This document shows positions 47,429 to 57,005 of a stretch of 64,000 nucleotides of DNA, in pieces. The translations under genes were made by a program, and so were the position numbers. The DNA is from Mycolicibacterium sp. TY81 (GTDB lineage: Bacteria > Actinomycetota > Actinomycetes > Mycobacteriales > Mycobacteriaceae): contig NZ_AP023362.1 of NCBI RefSeq assembly GCF_018326285.1, forward strand, positions 682,001 through 746,000, written 5' to 3'. The notes beneath the pieces are model-generated. The model was not told where the DNA came from. It saw nothing but the letters and a program-made list of their open reading frames with translations, and did not search any database. How positions within the stretch are numbered: the first letter of the stretch is position 1; the number at the start of each line of letters is the position of its first letter.

Positions 47429-48075
47429 AACTTCCTCTCCTGACCTTCCAGTTTCCGCACTGCATGTCTTGCTGGCCCCCTTCGCCCTGTGACCGCCTTT
47501 CTCGGTCTCCACGACGGGCACGTCACCGCCCGCGACTACTACGAGGCCTCCGCCCCCACCCTGAAATGCGGTTCCTTGACTCCGAACCCGAGTCGTCACA
47601 CCCGCCCCGACTGGCTGCCGGAAACGAAATGAGCGGTCCCGCAGGGTGGTTCCCACGTTCACCAGGTCATCGATTGGTCAGGGGAGGCGCCCAGCTCTAC
47701 TCCGGCAGCATCGCCACGGCTACGCCGCAGGCCTTCACCGTGGCCTCCCCACCGCTGGAACTAAACGGCTTCGGAGTCAAACCCCACCCGCTCGGGTTCG
47801 TGCACTGCACACCGGCCCATATCCACCAGATTGGAGCCGGCTTCGCGGTTACGGAGCGTCTGACACTGGTTCGCTTACGCTGCACCTTCTGACCTTGCTC
47901 GACAAGCCCGCACCGTCTGGCAGTACCGGCACGGCTCGCCTTCTCGGGACCGCTTGCCACCGCTCACCGTCGTTCCCGGCGATCGGCTGCCCCGATGCTT
48001 CCTCAGGCCGCTGCGACGACCCGAAGGAGACGGTCTCTCACCGCCTCTCGATATACCCAGCGCCTCGTGGCGCAC

Positions 48076-48368
48076 AGCTCCCCCGCGAAGAAAGTTGTCG
48101 CCGCTTTCAGAATCGCGACATCCTCACGTAGCCTTCGGTTTTCAGCCCTCAGCCGCTTGATTTCCTCGTTCTCCTCCGTGGTGACACCGGGTCGTTGACC
48201 ATCATCGATCTGGGCCTGCACCACCCAGCGCCGCACCGATTCCTTACCCACCCCAAGCTGACGGGCCACCGCTTCCGAAGCGGCGGTCAACGACGAGTAC
48301 TCCTGCTGATGCTCGGTCACCAGCCGCACCGCCCGCTCACGCAAGGCAGGATCGATTTTCTTCGGCAT
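48076..48368 (-). pseudogene. IS3-family OrfA, 5' exon interrupted by the intron
   Basis: ATG 48368 begins MPKKIDPALRERAVRLVTEH. The HTH (SEAVARQLGVGKESVRRWV) and leucine-zipper segment (EEIKRLRAENRRLREDVAIL) are complete, and the exon ends at FFAGEL. The second exon is only 19 bases (45832-45850: C GAC CCC CGC AAC CGG TGA). Unspliced transcripts would encode about 22 extra, intron-derived residues. Confidence 0.85.
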
Positions 48369-48426
48369 GCTGCTCATCCTTCCGGACTCAAACAGCAGCG
48401 GCATCAAACCTGGGGCGGTTCAGCGG

Positions 48427-49993
48427 ACCCGGCGCGGTGCATCTGCTCAACGGGCTCTATGACGCCAAGCTCGACCATGTGCCGGTGGTTGCCATCGTCG
48501 GTCAGACCGAGCGATCAGCGATGGGCGGCTCCTACCAGCAGGAGGTTGACCTAATCAGCCTGTTCAAGGACGTGTGCAGCGATTACGTGCAAATGTGCAC
48601 CGTGCCCCAACAGTTGCCCAACCTGATCGATAGGGCAATCCGCACCGCGCTCAGCCAGAGCGCCCCAACCTGTCTGATCTTTCCGTCCGACGTGCTCGAA
48701 CTCGACTACGAGCCGCCCGGACATGCCTTCAAGCAGGTGCCGTCCAGTCTTGGGCTGAGCCCCGCTCGGGTGGCCGCCGACGATGAGGCGGTACTTCAGG
48801 CTGCGGCGATCCTCAACGCCGGGCAGAGAGTCGCGATGCTGGTCGGCCAAGGTGCGCGCGGCTGCGCCGACGAGCTGACCGAAGTCGCCGACCTGCTCGG
48901 GGCCGGGGTAGCCAAAGCGCTGCTCGGTAAGGACGTACTGCCTGATGACTTACCGTGGGTGACCGGTTCGATCGGCCTGTTGGGTACCACGGCAAGTTGG
49001 CACCTGATGATGGACTGCGACACGTTGCTCACCGTCGGATCCAATTTCCCCTATACGCAATTCCTGCCCAAGCTCGACCAGGCGCGCGGTGTGCAGATCG
49101 ACCGTTCGGGGCAGTGGATCGGCATGCGCTATCCGTACGAATTGAACATCGTCGGCGACGCCAAGGCGACACTGCAGGCGCTGATTCCGTTGTTACAACG
49201 CAAGACTGACCGCTCCTGGCGCGAGAAAGTCGAACACCACGTAGAGAAGTGGTGGAACACCGTCGAACGCCGGGCGATGACCACGGCCGACCCGATCAAC
49301 CCGATGCGGATCTTCTACGAGCTGTCCCAGCGGCTGCCGTCCAACGCGATCGTCGCCGCGGACTCGGGTTCGTCGGCCAATTGGTATGCCCGCCAACTCA
49401 AGTTCACCTCGGGTGTGCGGGGATCGTTGTCGGGCACGTTAGCGACGATGGGTCCGGGGGTTCCGTACGTGATCGGCGCCAAATGGGCTCATCCCGACCG
49501 GCCGGGCATCGCCTTCGTCGGTGACGGTGCAATGCAGATGAACGGGCTCGCCGAACTGATCACCATCACCAGATACTGGCGGCAGTGGGCCGACCCCCGG
49601 TTGATCGTCGCGGTGCTGCACAACAACGATCTCAATCAGGTCACCTGGGAGATGCGCGCGATGGAGAACTCTCCGAAGTTCGCCGCCTCACAGTCGCTAC
49701 CTGACGTCGACTACGCCGGGTTCGCGCGCAGCCTAGGTTTGCGCGGCGAAAACATCGACGACGCTCTCGAACTGGGGGCCGCGTGGGAGCGCGCATTGGC
49801 GGCCGACCGGCCAACCGTGCTTGATGTGGTGTGCGATCCGGATGTTCCGCCGATCCCCCCACATGCGACATTCGAACAGGCGAAGTCCTTGGTCATGGCA
49901 GTGCTCGGCGGCGATGACGACGCGGGCGGGTTCATCAAACAGGGACTCAAACAGAAAGTGCAGCAGTACCTTCCGGGCGAGAAGGACGCGTGA
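48427..49993 (+). pseudogene. TPP-dependent enzyme, 3' piece
   Basis: The rest of the interrupted enzyme (about 520 residues; whole protein about 600). The central domain has LVGQGARGCADELTEVADLL. The C-terminal PP domain has VGDGAMQMNGLAELITITRY...LHNNDLNQVTWE, i.e. the GDG-x25-NN thiamine diphosphate motif. The overall pattern fits pyruvate oxidase/acetolactate-synthase-like decarboxylases; no specific substrate is inferable. Internal ATG 48458 or later starts could express a fragment lacking the catalytic Glu. The stop overlaps the next gene. Confidence 0.85.
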
Positions 49994-50445
49994 TGCACCT
50001 CCTCGGGGAAGCGCTGTATGACATCAGGACCGGCCGTTTCGAGCGTACGCTGGCGGCGCTGACCGCTGTCGGCGCCGGCATCACTGCCGGTGAAATCTAT
50101 TTCTCGCACGATGGCGCCAGCTTCGGCAACAAGATGATGTATTGGCCGATCGTCGTGCTGCCCACCGCGATCCCCGCGGGCGTGGCCGGGTTCTTCTCCC
50201 AGCGCGCGGCGCGCACGGTGCTGCCACTGACCAGCGCAGCGATCGTGATCAACGGACTGCAGGGCACCTACTTACATTGGCGTGGTATTCGGCAGCGGCC
50301 CGGCGGACTGACGAAATACAACATGGAGTCAGGTCCGCCAGCATTCGCGCCACTGTTGGCATCGTTGGTCGGCGGTATGGGCTTGCTCGCAGCAGTGCTG
50401 CGCCGAGAGAGCTTGTCGCTGCATCGAGACGGGGCTGACCACTGA
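49993..50445 (+). CDS. Multi-pass membrane protein of unknown function
   Basis: About 150 residues. The start overlaps the TPP-enzyme stop by one base (TGATG), with GTG 49990 immediately before. Predicted helices: about 22-38 (LAALTAVGAGITAGEIY), 50-70 (MMYWPIVVLPTAIPAGVAGF), 78-92 and 122-140. The family is not recognised. Tight coupling to its neighbours suggests a membrane partner for the dehydrogenase encoded just downstream. Confidence 0.75.
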   Translation: MHLLGEALYDIRTGRFERTLAALTAVGAGITAGEIYFSHDGASFGNKMMYWPIVVLPTAIPAGVAGFFSQRAARTVLPLTSAAIVINGLQGTYLHWRGIRQRPGGLTKYNMESGPPAFAPLLASLVGGMGLLAAVLRRESLSLHRDGADH

Positions 50446-51155
50446 TGCCGTTTCGCCCACCGCCAGAGCACGCGGTAACTCCGCAGAGGCAAGGCCGGTT
50501 CCCGGGGTTTGATGTCCTGGATCAAGCCCACGTGTGGGATGCCGCGACTTCCGGAGTGGTGCTGGCACGGCTGACATTGCCAAATGCTCTGTCATTCTTC
50601 ACCACTGACGAAGCGGGCATCGCTCAACCGATGCTTGACCTGCTACTGGGCCAAGACGGCGAACCGAGGGTGCCGGTACTTGCATTGATCGACCAACGAC
50701 TCTCAGTGGGCGAAACCGACGGCTGGCACTATGACGATCTACCCGAGGACGGCCAGGCCTGGCGCGTCACCCTCGCACACCTCAACGAGGACGCGCAGGC
50801 CCACAGCGGCACCAGTTACACCGAATTGTCGCGCCGCAGCCAGGGTCTTCTGCTGCAAGACGTGCAGGACCTCGCTGCCGCCGGCGATCCATGGCACCGG
50901 TTGCCCGCCAAGCACGTCTGGAGCCTGTGGATGCGCTACGCCACCACCGCGTTCTACTCACATCCGTGGGCATGGAACGAGATCGGCTTCGGCGGCCCCG
51001 CCTATCCGCGCGGCTACCTCAATCCAGGCGTGAACGCGCGTGAAACGTGGGAAGTGGCAGACCATCTCAATAACGACCCGATCCCGTTCGCCGCGCGCAT
51101 CGAACAAGCCCGCAGGGCGCACGACGACATCGCAGGAAGGTCGGCGAGTGGCTGA
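50445..51155 (+). CDS. Gluconate 2-dehydrogenase subunit 3-like protein
   Basis: 236 residues with the subunit-3 pattern: LTLPNALSFFTTDEAGIAQP, then LTLAHLNEDAQ and PAKHVWSLWMRYATTAFYSH, followed by WNEIGFGGPAYPRGYLNPG. Such small subunits accompany membrane-associated GMC-type flavoprotein dehydrogenases. No Tat signal is evident. The start overlaps the preceding stop (TGATG) and the end overlaps the GMC gene by 8 bases. Confidence 0.85.
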   Translation: MPFRPPPEHAVTPQRQGRFPGFDVLDQAHVWDAATSGVVLARLTLPNALSFFTTDEAGIAQPMLDLLLGQDGEPRVPVLALIDQRLSVGETDGWHYDDLPEDGQAWRVTLAHLNEDAQAHSGTSYTELSRRSQGLLLQDVQDLAAAGDPWHRLPAKHVWSLWMRYATTAFYSHPWAWNEIGFGGPAYPRGYLNPGVNARETWEVADHLNNDPIPFAARIEQARRAHDDIAGRSASG

Positions 51156-52821
51156 CGGCCATGGGGTACGCGCGCGTAACGAATCCGCCTGGCTCATTCC
51201 CAACGATGGGTCACGGGTGAATCATCGGTTGCGCCACGACATGCGTCGCTATGACGACAGCGACGAGGTCGACGTGGTCATCGTCGGCGCCGGTGCCGGC
51301 GGTGCGACCCTGGCTCAGCGGCTGGCGCGGGCGGGCTGGCACGCCGTCGTGCTCGACGCCGGCCCGTTCTGGGATCCCGATACAGACTGGGTCAGCGACG
51401 AGCGTGCCTCGCATGTGCTGTATTGGACCGATCCCAGACAGATTGGCGGCGCCGACCCGGTTCCTTTGGGGTCCAACAACTCCGGGCGGGGCGTCGGTGG
51501 ATCGATGGTGCATTACGCAGGGTACGTGCCGCGTTTTCACCCCTCGGACTTCCACACGCTCAGCGCCGAGGGCGTAGGCGCGGACTGGCCTATCAGCTAT
51601 GAGCAGCTGCGGCCCTACTACGAGCAGATCGAGGCCGAGCTGCCCGTGGCCGGACAGCACTGGCCATGGGGCGACCCCCACGATTACCCGCACAGCCCTC
51701 ACCCCGTCGGCGGCAACGGCATGGTCGCTCTGCGGGGCGCGGAGCGGCTCGGCATCCAGATGCGAGTCGGCCCGGTGGCAATTCCGAACGGCCGGTTCGG
51801 TAACCGGCCGCATTGCATCTATCGTGGGTTCTGTATCCAAGGCTGCAAAGTCAACGCCAAGGCCAGTCCGTTGATCACCCACATTCCCGACGCGCTGGCC
51901 CACGGCGCCGAAATCCGGCCCGACTGCCATGTCGCGCGCGTGCTCGTCGACGATCGCACCGGGCGCGCGACCGGCGTGGAGTACCTGCACGCCGGTGTCC
52001 TTCGGCGGCAACGCGCCGCCGCCGTCGTCGTCGCCGGCTACTCGATCGAGACACCGCGGCTCCTGCTGCTGTCCGCCACCCCCCGGTATCCCCAGGGGTT
52101 GGGCAACGACCACGATCACCTGGGTCGCCATCTCATGGTTCAGGGCGCTCCTCAAGTGGCGGGCCGGTTCAGCGACGAGATCCGCATGTACAAAGCGCCA
52201 CCACCCGAGGTTTGCTCCGAGCAGTTCTACGAGACGGACCCGACCAAGACCTACCAACGTGGCTGGTCCATCCAGACCGTCAGTCCGATGCCGATCACCT
52301 GGGCCGAACATGTTGGAGCGCAAGGCCATTGGGGATGCACGCTGCGTGAGTACATGCGCGACTACGTGCATTGGGCGACCTTGGGTGCATTGTGCGAATT
52401 ACTGCCGCAGCCTGACAATCGTGTGACGCTGGCCGACGAGAAAGATCGCCACGGGCTTGCCGTCGCGCATTTCGCCTACTCTCAATGCGACAACGACAAG
52501 AAGCTGATCAGGGCTGCCGGCGCAGTCATGGGCGACATTTTGCGCGCGGCCGGCGCCGAGGAAGTCATCACGATCGAGCGTTACGCCCATCTTGTCGGCG
52601 GGGCACGGATGGCGGCACGCGCAGAAGAAGGCGTCATCGACGCTGAGCACCGAGTGTATGGCGTCGACCGGCTCTATGTCGTCGACGGCAGCACGATGCC
52701 GACACAGGGCGCGGCCAACCCGGCGTTGACCATCATGGCGCTGGCCGCGCGCGCTGCTGATCTGATGGCCGACCACGCTGCATGCCGTGCGTCGAGTGAG
52801 AAGCGCTGTGCACGTGAATAA
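51148..52821 (+). CDS. GMC-family oxidoreductase (gluconate 2-dehydrogenase large-subunit type)
   Basis: About 557 residues from GTG 51148, which follows AGGAAGG. VDVVIVGAGAGGATLAQRLA is the FAD-binding Rossmann motif; GVGGSMVHYAGYVPRF and CIQGCKVNAKASPL are family segments; the C-terminus has YAHLVGGARMA and DGSTMPTQGAANPALTIMAL. With the subunit-3 gene it should form a dehydrogenase for an alcohol or sugar-acid substrate, probably passing electrons to a membrane acceptor. The enolase-superfamily gene overlaps its end. Confidence 0.9.
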   Translation: MADGHGVRARNESAWLIPNDGSRVNHRLRHDMRRYDDSDEVDVVIVGAGAGGATLAQRLARAGWHAVVLDAGPFWDPDTDWVSDERASHVLYWTDPRQIGGADPVPLGSNNSGRGVGGSMVHYAGYVPRFHPSDFHTLSAEGVGADWPISYEQLRPYYEQIEAELPVAGQHWPWGDPHDYPHSPHPVGGNGMVALRGAERLGIQMRVGPVAIPNGRFGNRPHCIYRGFCIQGCKVNAKASPLITHIPDALAHGAEIRPDCHVARVLVDDRTGRATGVEYLHAGVLRRQRAAAVVVAGYSIETPRLLLLSATPRYPQGLGNDHDHLGRHLMVQGAPQVAGRFSDEIRMYKAPPPEVCSEQFYETDPTKTYQRGWSIQTVSPMPITWAEHVGAQGHWGCTLREYMRDYVHWATLGALCELLPQPDNRVTLADEKDRHGLAVAHFAYSQCDNDKKLIRAAGAVMGDILRAAGAEEVITIERYAHLVGGARMAARAEEGVIDAEHRVYGVDRLYVVDGSTMPTQGAANPALTIMALAARAADLMADHAACRASSEKRCARE

Positions 52822-53962
52822 CTCAACGATCGAGCATGTCGACGTCGAGGTCTACCGCGTCGGCACGCCGCAGGCCGAGGCCGACGGCACTTTGTGTTGG
52901 GATGCGACCACTGCAGTCGTGGTGCGGGTGCACGCGGGCGACACCACCGGTCTGGGGTGGACGTATAGCTCGTCCTCGGCCGCCGCAGTCATCCGCGAGG
53001 AGCTGGCCGCCGTGATCTGCGGCCGCGATCCGTTCGATATCCGAGGGGCGTGGCAGGTGATGCACCGCCACTGCCGCAACTTCGGCACGCGGGGCCTGGT
53101 CATGCAAGCGCTCAGCGCGGTCGACATCGCGCTATGGGATCTCAAGGCGCGGCTCTGTGACCTGCCGCTCACCGTGATGTTGGGCCAGGCGCGGTCGGCG
53201 GTGCCGATCTACGGTTCCGGCGGCTTCACGACCCTCGATGAGATCGGGCTCGGCGAACAGATATCGGAGTGGCGCGCCGCCGGATGCCGGTCGATGAAAA
53301 TCAAGATCGGTCAAGATTGGGGAACCGCCGTTGCCCGCGACCTGTCTCGGGTCGAGCAGGTGCGGGAGCTTGCTGGTGCAGAGGTGGACCTGATGGTCGA
53401 CGCGAACGGCGGCTACACGCTCGGCCAGGCCCGCCGTGTCGGCGCCGCTCTTGACGATCTGGGGGTGGTGTGGTTCGAGGAACCGGTCAGTAGCGACGAC
53501 ATTGCGGGTCTGGGCGTCCTGCGTAACGCGCTGCGCTGCGATGTCGCGGCCGGCGAATACGTCAGCGACCTCTACGGTGCGCGGCAACTGGCCCCCGCAC
53601 TGGACTGCCTGCAACTCGACGCGACCCGCTGTGGTGGCTACACCGGCTGGCTGGGCTGCGCCGCCGTCGCAGCGTCCCGCAATCTGCAGGTTTCGGCGCA
53701 TTGCGCGCCGGCATTGCACGCCCCTGTAGCCGCCTGCGTTACCAATCTGCGCCACGTTGAGTACTTCATCGACCACACCCGACTGGAACCAGTGCTCTTC
53801 AACGGCGTGCCCGCGGCAACTGGCGGCACACTCACCCCCTGCACCACCGAGCCCGGCCATGGCATGTCGCTGGCGCCCACCGCCAAGCGATACCGCCGAT
53901 CACTGCAGGAGTTCACTCCGTCCATCGACCAAAAGAAACGTCATGAACAGCAACGCAATTGA
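52808..53962 (+). CDS. Mandelate racemase/muconate-lactonizing enzyme family (acid-sugar dehydratase-like)
   Basis: 384 residues from GTG 52808, overlapping the GMC gene by 14 bases. Enolase-superfamily features are the N-terminal capping domain, SMKIKIGQDW (KxK base), LMVDANGGYT, VWFEEPVSSDD and VAAGEYVSD (three metal ligands D, E, E), and QVSAHCAPALHAP (His). These residues abstract an alpha proton from a carboxylate, so it is likely an acid-sugar dehydratase or racemase. Pairing with a gluconate-dehydrogenase-type enzyme supports a sugar-acid pathway. Confidence 0.88.
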   Translation: MHVNNSTIEHVDVEVYRVGTPQAEADGTLCWDATTAVVVRVHAGDTTGLGWTYSSSSAAAVIREELAAVICGRDPFDIRGAWQVMHRHCRNFGTRGLVMQALSAVDIALWDLKARLCDLPLTVMLGQARSAVPIYGSGGFTTLDEIGLGEQISEWRAAGCRSMKIKIGQDWGTAVARDLSRVEQVRELAGAEVDLMVDANGGYTLGQARRVGAALDDLGVVWFEEPVSSDDIAGLGVLRNALRCDVAAGEYVSDLYGARQLAPALDCLQLDATRCGGYTGWLGCAAVAASRNLQVSAHCAPALHAPVAACVTNLRHVEYFIDHTRLEPVLFNGVPAATGGTLTPCTTEPGHGMSLAPTAKRYRRSLQEFTPSIDQKKRHEQQRN

Positions 53963-54548
53963 CCACGCGGTTTGCGGCAGCTCCACGTTTGGTTCTCGCA
54001 ACCCATCGAAGAGCCCTCCGCCGGCTCGGCCACGAATACGCAGAATCGAACTGGCGCGCGCCGGTTGGGCGGCGGCGCTGCTGTTCGCGCCGCGACAGGT
54101 CATCGGGAACATCCATGACGCCAAGGTCGATGCGAAGAGTGTGCTGATCGCCCGGGCGCTCGGCGCCCGTCATCTCGCTCAGGCCGTGTCGTCTGGACTG
54201 CGGCCGAGCCCTGAGGTGCTCGCGTTGGGGGTGTGGGTTGACGCCGTCCATGCGCTGACTGCGATTGCGCTGGCGGGCGGCGATCACTCCCGCGTCCGTA
54301 CGGGGTTAGCTGATGCGGCGGTCGCAACCACCTGGGCGGGCACCGGATATCGCGACCTTGTCGCCGCTACGGCAACCCCTCCTACGCAACGGCGTCGGCG
54401 AGATCACCTGGCGCGCATCATGCTCAGCATGATCCCAGGTGGAGACCCGCTGATGCGGCGGGCCAGCGCCGCCCGACCAGGTTCAGTTGGCGAAGGTCGA
54501 CGCCATGGCCGCTCTGCGCTCGCGCGGCTCAGGCGCCGTCTTCGGTAA
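53943..54548 (+). CDS. Hypothetical membrane-associated protein
   Basis: 201 residues from ATG 53943, overlapping the previous gene by 20 bases. A basic, proline-rich N-terminus is followed by weakly hydrophobic segments (AGWAAALLFAPRQVIG, VWVDAVHALTAIALAGG, GLADAAVATTWAGTGY). The family is not known to me. It ends by overlapping the convergent GH15 gene by 20 bases. Its place at the end of a tightly overlapping operon argues that it is real. Confidence 0.65.
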   Translation: MNSNAIDHAVCGSSTFGSRNPSKSPPPARPRIRRIELARAGWAAALLFAPRQVIGNIHDAKVDAKSVLIARALGARHLAQAVSSGLRPSPEVLALGVWVDAVHALTAIALAGGDHSRVRTGLADAAVATTWAGTGYRDLVAATATPPTQRRRRDHLARIMLSMIPGGDPLMRRASAARPGSVGEGRRHGRSALARLRRRLR

Positions 54549-56358
54549 GCGCAAATGCGGCTTCGAAGCACAGCGCATGCACGAAGGCCTGCGGGAGATT
54601 GCCCCGCAGCTGTCGTTGCTTGACGTCGTATTCCTCGGTGAACAGTCCTGGCGGGCCGCACGAGGCGCGGCTGCGTTCAAACCATCGCACCGCGGCGCGG
54701 CGGTGTCCGTGCTGCTGCTCGGCGAGCGCCATCGCAAATCCGCACAGCAGGAAGGCGCCTTCGGTGTCACCGAGCCGAATTCCGTTGTGGCGGAATCGAT
54801 ATAGGTAGCCCTGTGAACTGAGTTGCTTGCGCACTGCGGCCAGTGTGGCCTGGCTGCGCGGGTCATCGGCCGGGACAGCGCCGCGAAGCGCGGGCAACAA
54901 TAGCGCCGCGTCCACCCGTGGGTCACCCGGGGCACGTTGCCATCGGCCACTCGGGTGCAGGCAGTCGGTGTCGGCATCTGCGACGATCGCATCGGCGAAT
55001 GCTGACCACTCGCCCGCCTGCTTGCGCGGGGCGATCTTGGCTATCGCGCGTAGCCCGGCGGCACAGCTCAACCGCGAATGCGCCCAGCGCGCGTTGTCGA
55101 GTTCCCAGATCCCTGCATCAGGTTGCCGCCACCGGTGCCTGATCGCGCTCACCGCAGCTTCGACTGCCGACCACAGTGTGCGGTCGAGGCGGTCGAGGCG
55201 GCCCGCTGTCGCCAACAATGACAAAGCTTCGCCGAACGCGTCGAGCTGGAACTGACGGTTGACCCAGTTACCGGTCTTGACCACGCCGCCACCCGGATAT
55301 CCGGGCAAGGACAGTCGGTGTTCGTCGGGCACCAGGCCGCCGACCACCGTGTAGGCCGGTTTGAGCTCAGGGCCATCGGCAATGAGCCGTTCAGCGACAA
55401 AGCGCACTGAGCCGTCGAGCAGCTCGCCGGGCCCGGCAGCGGCAACGCCCAGACCGGCGTAGCACTGGTCGCGGACCCAGGCGTAGCGGTAGTCGTAATT
55501 ACGCCCATGTTCGGCGCGTTCGGGAAGCGACATCGTCGCCGCTGCCACCATTCCGCCGCGCGCGCTGGTCAATCCCCGCAGCACCGCGTAGGCGTGGCAC
55601 GTATCCCGGTCGGCCAGTGAGCCGGTGAAGACGGGCACCGCGGCGTGCCAGGCATCTTCGGTGGTGCGCCAGTATCGCTGGGGCTCAACAGGAGCTGCCT
55701 GAATCGGGCAGTCGGCGATCTCGAGCACGAGATCATGAGTACGGCCGGCGGGCACGATGATCTGCGCTTCAGCCGAACCATCAGGGAGAATCACGATGTC
55801 GGCGCCGGCATTCCAGCGGATCCGGAACCGTCCCGACGATGCGGCCAGCCCGCCCGCGAAGCGCTCATCAACGGTCATGGGCAGGGAGCCGAAATCCGCA
55901 CGAACGTCGAGCCGAGCGCGGACGACGGCGTCGCCGTCAACGGCAATGATGCGGCGCAACACGACCGCGTTGTGCGGGTCGCCGGGAAACGCCAACGCTT
56001 CCCTGCATTCAATGATGCCGACGGTGCTGACCCAGCGCGACCGCCAGATCAGTGACCGCGGCTCGTAGTACCCGCCCCACACAAAACGGTTTCCGGCGGG
56101 CGTCACCGAATACCCTCCGGCGCCGCCGATGAGCGAGGAGAAGACGGCCTCCGAATCCCAGCGGGGAACACATAACCAGGCGTAATCGCCGCGAGGACCC
56201 ACTACGACGCCTCGTTCACCGTCGGCCAATAATGCATAGTCGCGCAACACCTCTGGCGAACACAGGGCGGATGTTGCGTCGTCGCCGCGCCCCTGCGCGC
56301 CGGCACCCGATGGATCGCGACCGGGTCCGTCATCACTCACCGGCGTCAGATCATTCAT
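54529..56358 (-). CDS. Glycoside hydrolase family 15 protein (glucoamylase/trehalase-like)
   Basis: 609 residues. An N-terminal beta-sandwich (DYALLADGERGVVVGPRGDY...WLCVPRWDSEAVF) is followed by the (alpha/alpha)6 barrel: NYDYRYAWVRDQCYAGLGVA, PDAGIWELDNARWAHSR with one catalytic Glu, and PPGLFTEEYDVKQRQLRGNL with the second, then PQAFVHAL. In mycobacteria a GH15 member is an acid trehalase. Without a signal peptide it should act in the cytoplasm on trehalose or another alpha-glucoside. The gene converges on the metabolic operon. Confidence 0.9.
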   Translation of the reverse strand: MNDLTPVSDDGPGRDPSGAGAQGRGDDATSALCSPEVLRDYALLADGERGVVVGPRGDYAWLCVPRWDSEAVFSSLIGGAGGYSVTPAGNRFVWGGYYEPRSLIWRSRWVSTVGIIECREALAFPGDPHNAVVLRRIIAVDGDAVVRARLDVRADFGSLPMTVDERFAGGLAASSGRFRIRWNAGADIVILPDGSAEAQIIVPAGRTHDLVLEIADCPIQAAPVEPQRYWRTTEDAWHAAVPVFTGSLADRDTCHAYAVLRGLTSARGGMVAAATMSLPERAEHGRNYDYRYAWVRDQCYAGLGVAAAGPGELLDGSVRFVAERLIADGPELKPAYTVVGGLVPDEHRLSLPGYPGGGVVKTGNWVNRQFQLDAFGEALSLLATAGRLDRLDRTLWSAVEAAVSAIRHRWRQPDAGIWELDNARWAHSRLSCAAGLRAIAKIAPRKQAGEWSAFADAIVADADTDCLHPSGRWQRAPGDPRVDAALLLPALRGAVPADDPRSQATLAAVRKQLSSQGYLYRFRHNGIRLGDTEGAFLLCGFAMALAEQQHGHRRAAVRWFERSRASCGPPGLFTEEYDVKQRQLRGNLPQAFVHALCFEAAFALTEDGA

Positions 56359-56452
56359 GAGAACCTCCCCAACCGCTGCCCCCGGTTCCCGGTACCGGCA
56401 CGCGCTCTAGCAGCGCGACGCTGCGATCGTCGACTTGATCTGGATCGTTCAA

Positions 56453-56981
56453 TCAGCCTTGCCATATGCGGTACACGGCGGCGCTCAGCGCTGCGACACC
56501 AGCTGCGGCTACCGCAGCAGCGGTCATACCAGCGTGTTGCGACACCCACAGCTGTGGCGACACATCATGTGAGCGCGGGTCGAATATCCCGTGCGCTCCG
56601 TGGTCGGCGCCCGCCGCGTCATCGCGAGGTTCCCACAAGTTGTTCGGCCTGTCGGGCTCGACCGGTTCATCGGTCTGCTGGGATGCATAGCCGTTCCTCG
56701 CCAGGTAGCGATCCAAGAGTGCGGGAACACACCGTTGGCCCAATATTGTTGCGGCAGTGCTCATCCCGACCCAATATTGTTTGCGGCGAGGATGCTGTGC
56801 AGCGTAAAGAACCGCCCGGGCCGCTACCTCGGGTTGATAGATCGGCGGTACCGGCTGTGGGTGACGTGGCAGCCGCGACAGCACCCAGCTGAACTGGGGA
56901 GTGTTGACCGCAGGCATCTGCACAACGGTGATGTGGATGTTGCTCTGATCATGCATCAGTTCCGTGCGTATCGATTGTGGT
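56453..56981 (-). pseudogene. SDR oxidoreductase, C-terminal piece (3 of 3)
   Basis: The frame reads SIRTELMHDQSNIHITVVQM, then PAVNTPQFSWVLSRLPRHPQ, continuing the SDR interrupted at 58269. A C-terminal extension (EPDRPNNLWEP...DVSPQLW) and one transmembrane helix (AAAVAAAGVAALSAAVYRIW) follow, a layout seen in mycobacterial membrane-tethered SDRs. A few bases at the IS junction do not line up in frame, so excision would need correction there. Confidence 0.8.
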
Positions 56982-57005
56982 TCCCCCGAGATCGTGGAGG
57001 GTTCC

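Larger units (their letters stand above)
45851..48075 (-). mobile_element. Group II intron inserted in the IS3 OrfA gene
   Basis: On the minus strand the intron begins GTGCGCCACGAGG at 48075 and ends ...ACTTTCAC at 45851, the GTGCG and AY boundaries expected for group II introns. Removing it joins GAGCT to CGACCCCCGC and restores the OrfA end FFAGELDPRNR followed by a stop, as in uninterrupted relatives. It contains a domain V, a domain VI stem (CGGCCCGGGA paired with TCCCGGGCCG) and an intron-encoded reverse transcriptase. About 650 bp 5' of the reverse transcriptase gene are non-coding, as expected for RNA domains I-IV. Confidence 0.9.
44834..48422 (-). mobile_element. IS3-family element carrying a group II intron
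   Basis: The ends TGAACCGCCCCAGGTTT and AAACCTGGGGCGGTTCA are a perfect 17-bp inverted repeat. GCGG is duplicated at 44830-44833 and 48423-48426. Total 3589 bp; without the 2225-bp intron the element is 1364 bp, a normal IS3 size. Its insertion in the TPP enzyme gene is precise. Confidence 0.92.

Noticed and set aside
44861..47662. A single 933-codon frame appearing to fuse a reverse transcriptase to an IS3 transposase
   Set aside because: The reverse transcriptase reading leaves its true frame at the five-C run 46215-46219 and only then drifts through intron domains V-VI into OrfB. The maturase region and stop lie in the other frame, so the fusion is an artefact.
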